From positions 1-43,362 of the forward strand of contig NZ_CAOJCN010000035.1 of NCBI RefSeq assembly GCF_948329515.1: 43,362 nucleotides of DNA, given 5' to 3'. Source of the DNA: Cohnella rhizoplanae. GTDB lineage: Bacteria; Bacillota; Bacilli; Paenibacillales; Paenibacillaceae. This document shows positions 40,941 through 43,362 of this stretch, one piece after another (within the stretch, counting starts at the first letter, position 1; each line of letters begins with the position of its first letter). Made by a program: the position numbers and the translations under genes. Below the pieces are notes generated by a model. That model was not told the origin of the DNA and did no database searches. It was given only the letters and a program-made list of their open reading frames with translations.

Positions 40941-40980
40941 CGCATAACGTTCCGTATTACGGCGCAGAGGCCTAAGGCTT
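40941..40980. repeat. attC-like junction repeat overlapping a stop codon
   Basis: Plus strand: CGCATAACGTTCCGTATTAC followed by GGCGCAGAGGCCTAAGGCTT. In gene orientation it ends GTTATGC. The stop of the phosphatase gene (40972-40974) lies inside it. Confidence 0.75.
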
Positions 40981-41538
40981 CCACATTCTAGTTACTTCTT
41001 CTAATTCTAAGCCCTCAAATTGCATTTTATAGATATCTGGTTTCGTTAATAGATTTAAAAAATCCAAGCCAAAAACCGGATCAAAATGATTCATCATTAA
41101 CGTCATTACAAGACCATGGGTGCCGATTGCTATTTTCTGCCCTCTGTGCTCTTGTAATATGGGATTTAGCACTGAGATTGCTCTATTCTGACACTCAGCA
41201 TTAGACTCTCCACCTGGCAAGGTATAATCAGGGTCATTAAAACTCTCTCTGATACCAGACATTAACTCTGAATTATCCATCATATAAGATGCAAAATGAC
41301 GTTCTTTAAGATCTTCAAATATTTGAATATCTAACTTTAAGTGCTCGGCCAATCCCTCAACACTTAGAATTGCTCGACGATAAGGACTTGATATAACCAT
41401 GTCAATTCCTTCTTCGATAAGTAGCCTCGTTACTTTTTTAATATCGACCTTTCCTTTTGGGGTAAGCCCTCTTGTTCTTTTGTTTCCTTCATTATATGGT
41501 GATTCTCCATGCCTAACCATATAGATAATTGTTTTCAT
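40972..41538 (-). CDS. histidine phosphatase family protein
   Basis: A 188-residue phosphatase. The phosphohistidine motif is MVRHGESPYN near the N-terminus; SSPYRRAILSVEGLA, the glutamate region LKERHFASYM and the second histidine IGTHGLVMTL complete the site. LPGGESNAECQNRAI is the usual loop. The substrate could be a sugar phosphate or a nucleotide. The ribosome site AAGGAG comes directly out of the junction repeat at 41551. Confidence 0.92.
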   Translation of the reverse strand: MKTIIYMVRHGESPYNEGNKRTRGLTPKGKVDIKKVTRLLIEEGIDMVISSPYRRAILSVEGLAEHLKLDIQIFEDLKERHFASYMMDNSELMSGIRESFNDPDYTLPGGESNAECQNRAISVLNPILQEHRGQKIAIGTHGLVMTLMMNHFDPVFGLDFLNLLTKPDIYKMQFEGLELEEVTRMWKP

Positions 41539-41550
41539 TCAGTTCTCCTT

Positions 41551-41682
41551 CATAACGTCACGAAGTGACCGGTTGCTCTTGCTGATTTGGCCTCGCATGT
41601 GTGCCCGCTTGATCCCGCTTCACGAATCCATTTGGCGGACAGAGAGACAGTGGGTACCACAGAGTTAATACATTTGTTAGAT
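41551..41682. repeat. best-preserved attC-like element, 132 bp
   Basis: In gene orientation it runs from ATCTAAC, fitting the integron R-box RYYYAAC, to GTTATGA. The inner part carries GTCAC-TTC-GTGAC next to the right box and CACACATGCGAGGCC, shared with the copy at 43091. Length lies in the attC range. It fills the gap between the lipoprotein stop (41691) and the phosphatase ribosome site. Confidence 0.7.
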
Positions 41683-41690
41683 GATGCTGG

Positions 41691-42266
41691 CTAATCCCAC
41701 CAACTCATCAAATTTTCTTCTGTGTTAAGCTCATCAGCATCCATACAGAATTCGATAAATTCGCTTTTAATCTCCTCTGTTACATATTTATTGGGGACAT
41801 AAAGACCATCAATGGATATTCTATAATCATCTCTACTCGGTCCAACTAAGTACCCACTTGCGAGAACTTGGGGGTATTTAGTCATAAAATAAAATATATC
41901 TCTTACAAAGGGAGCAGCGTTCTGTGCATCGTTGGGATTGATATGATTATTTAAAATCAGTTCTTCTAATGTTCTAACGTCCAGGTTATCATAATAGGCG
42001 ATATCGTTCTGTTTCTTCGACCAATCGAAGTTAATGCCTACAATTTTATCTCTTAATTTATAATCTTTGTTGTATACAAATTTATACTCTGGCACTTCAA
42101 TTTTCTTTAGCGTTTCACTATGCGGAGTATAGTCAGCAATCTTAAGGTCGTTTTCATTTACTACGTGATGGATCTCTGGAGCCTTGAAGCTTACATCCAC
42201 CGTTGGTCTTTGAGAAGAGCAAGAAGTAATGACCATTAGATAGCATACTAGTAATAAGGTTCTCAT
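41691..42266 (-). CDS. hypothetical lipoprotein
   Basis: A 191-residue exported protein. Signal: MRTLLLVCYLMVITSC with lipobox ITSC, Cys at 16. The mature part (VGINFDWSKKQNDIAYYDNL, PFVRDIFYFMTKYPQVLASG, YRISIDGLYVPNKYVTEE) is not a family I know. The start is placed at 42266, three bases after GGAGGGACA. Confidence 0.75.
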   Translation of the reverse strand: MRTLLLVCYLMVITSCSSQRPTVDVSFKAPEIHHVVNENDLKIADYTPHSETLKKIEVPEYKFVYNKDYKLRDKIVGINFDWSKKQNDIAYYDNLDVRTLEELILNNHINPNDAQNAAPFVRDIFYFMTKYPQVLASGYLVGPSRDDYRISIDGLYVPNKYVTEEIKSEFIEFCMDADELNTEENLMSWWD

Positions 42267-42291
42267 TGTCCCTCCGCACTTCAAGGCATGT

Positions 42292-42336
42292 CTGCTAAAG
42301 TTCCCGTATTCACGACCGCGAGAGGCTTAAGGTTCC
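42292..42336. repeat. attC-like junction repeat
   Basis: Plus strand: TTCCCGTATTCACGACC followed by GCGAGAGGCTTAAGG. It lies between the GrpB stop and the lipoprotein ribosome site and shares most positions with the copies at 40351, 40941 and 43091. Confidence 0.75.
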
Positions 42337-42354
42337 AAGGATTTAAAAAGGCTG

Positions 42355-42876
42355 CTATCCGGTTTTATGACTCCATATATTTGCCTTCTTCATAATTTCC
42401 CATACGATAGCAGTCTTGGCTTCTACATATTGTTCCCTTTGGTTCTTAAACCGGTCTGCTAATTCATATTTTATCTTGGCATATTGATCTCTATCTACTT
42501 CATGAGTTCTTAAATAATCCCGAAACAGTAAATTGAATTGTTCAGACCAGCTACCTGCTTGTCTTACATGAATATGAGTTCTTCTTGTCCCTAATGGTTC
42601 TCGGAAATACTTTTTGGTCAAGTCGTCATTATCCGGACGATATCGAAATCCTAATGATGTTAGTCCGGATGAGACAATCTCTATACAAACCAAATCCTTC
42701 ACAGAGATCTGAATATCAATGATGGGCTTAGCCGCTAACCCAACTACTGCCGTTGATCCTATATGATCAATTCTATGTATGTCTGAACCAATCTTTGTCA
42801 CGATCTGGGTTTGTAATTCATTAAAACGAATTGGCCAATTATAGCTGTACGGCTCAATAACCACTGGATCCTTCAT
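42355..42876 (-). CDS. GrpB family protein (UPF0157)
   Basis: A 173-residue nucleotidyltransferase-like protein. VVIEPYSYNWPIRFNELQTQ, IDHIGSTAVVGLAAKPIIDI and YFREPLGTRRTHIHVRQAGS are the GrpB/dephospho-CoA-kinase-linked domain motifs. RDYLRTHEVDRDQYAKIKYE also fits. The start at 42876 follows GGTGATC. Function unknown. Confidence 0.9.
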   Translation of the reverse strand: MKDPVVIEPYSYNWPIRFNELQTQIVTKIGSDIHRIDHIGSTAVVGLAAKPIIDIQISVKDLVCIEIVSSGLTSLGFRYRPDNDDLTKKYFREPLGTRRTHIHVRQAGSWSEQFNLLFRDYLRTHEVDRDQYAKIKYELADRFKNQREQYVEAKTAIVWEIMKKANIWSHKTG

Positions 42877-42920
42877 TGAGATCACCAACTCAAATGATTT
42901 ATGTTGCTCTTCGCCGAACT

Positions 42921-43031
42921 CTTATCACGTCCCCGAGTTCAAGGACACCGAGAGGCTCATGTTCGCACAGCGACTAGGTCCATCAAGCATTAGCCCCGCA
43001 AGCATGTTCGCCTAAACAAGCGGAATCAGAT
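42921..43031. repeat. attC-like repeat copy, diverged
   Basis: Plus strand: CTTATCACGTCCCCGAGTTC followed by AAGGACACCGAGAGGCTCATGTTCG, then a second similar piece GCAAGCATGTTCGCCTAAAC at 43000. In gene orientation it ends GGGACGTGATAAG, as at 39903-39916. Two related cores overlap here. Confidence 0.65.
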
Positions 43032-43090
43032 TTTTTAAATGTGTGTACTTCACCGAAACACCCCAGGGTGTAGTTTGGAATTTTCAACGG

Positions 43091-43213
43091 GACGTTCCAG
43101 TATTCACGACACCCATAGGCCTCGCATGTGTGTTCGCCTGATTCCACTTCTTTGAAATCTAACTGGTAGAGCGAGGGGCCACCAGGTCCCAAAGCGTGAA
43201 TACATTGTTATAG
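43091..43213. repeat. attC-like repeat copy, 123 bp
   Basis: Plus strand from GACGTTCCAGTATTCACGAC to TACATTGTTATAGG. Its right half (GGCCTCGCATGTGTG, then AATACATTGTTA) follows that of the element at 41551-41682 with scattered changes. The box at its left end is changed. Confidence 0.72.
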
Positions 43214-43362
43214 GAAATCAATGCCTTCTTTGAAATATGTACTAACTATTTAGTCGTATATTGAGTTCATTCTCCAAATTATTCTTTTTTATTTGTAATT
43301 GACCTATTTCAATTGAAAAATGATTCGGTTTAATAAATTTGTTAAGCCTATTTATATATTTC
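43214..43362. other. AT-rich right edge, no gene seen
   Basis: No ORF with a ribosome site on either strand. It contains the palindrome TTTCAATTGAAA (about 43307-43318) and GTTAAGC at about 43340. Together with the two repeats before it, the whole 42877-43362 stretch is gene-free. Confidence 0.5.

Noticed and set aside
42983..43192. 69-codon frame on the minus strand
   Set aside because: It runs through two repeat copies, has no ribosome site and no protein-like pattern; it is a by-product of the repeat.
29384..43362. Integron integrase or other recombinase inside the window
   Set aside because: None of the array proteins has tyrosine- or serine-recombinase motifs.
29384..43362. Prophage or conjugative element as the source of the AT-rich region
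   Set aside because: No structural, packaging, relaxase or transfer genes are present.

Overview
The window looks like a chromosome segment of a GC-rich, low-GC-phylum Gram-positive of the Paenibacillaceae (Cohnella/Paenibacillus-like). The grounds are strong AGGAGG-type ribosome binding sites, many GTG/TTG starts, a YsnF-type stress protein, an ECF41 sigma factor, a MalL-type glucosidase and T-tailed hairpin terminators. The genus is inferred from protein families, not proven.

Left part (1-29 kb, GC-rich, ordinary accessory chromosome). It opens with a 51-bp tandem repeat. Next come a NitT/TauT-type ABC operon (binding protein, ATPase, permease), a TetR-SRPBCC fusion with a palindromic operator, and a truncated, diverged group II intron-type reverse transcriptase. 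A MarR+SDR operon follows, then a decayed chimeric FAD-oxidoreductase pseudogene, a repeat-containing secreted protein and a second 51-bp tandem repeat. After an esterase and a metallophosphoesterase lies a divergent TetR/peroxiredoxin pair with two operator boxes. A five-gene envelope cluster (glutathionylspermidine-synthase-like, DUF350 and others) sits behind a sigma-W-like promoter. Then come a DUF948 protein, an oligo-1,6-glucosidase, VanZ, an ArsR+MFS pair sharing one operator sequence, a GH43 enzyme, an FAD oxidoreductase/ECF41 sigma operon with a perfect ECF41 promoter, a GT2 glycosyltransferase, YsnF, an alpha/beta hydrolase and a DUF2798 protein.

Right part (about 29.4-43.4 kb, visibly AT-richer). 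About 21 small, functionally unrelated genes all lie on the minus strand, head to tail: two NUDIX, APH-like kinase, DinB, glyoxalase, HAD, RidA, HIT, P-loop kinase, three GNATs including an AAC(6')-like enzyme, MmcQ/YjbR, DUF3024, histidine phosphatase, GrpB, a lipoprotein and several unknowns. From about 38.4 kb to the right edge the junctions carry a diverged repeat family. Its best copy (41551-41682) is bounded by GTTAGAT and CATAAC, like the R boxes of integron attC sites, and in several cases the stop codon of a gene lies inside the repeat. No integrase is visible. I read this as an integron-like gene-cassette array in a Firmicute, possibly a cassette array lacking its integrase; this is the main discovery candidate.

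Two in-frame gene fusions, each keeping a ribosome-binding-site-like sequence before the downstream domain, several well-formed regulatory sites and a few unrecognised small proteins are also recorded.
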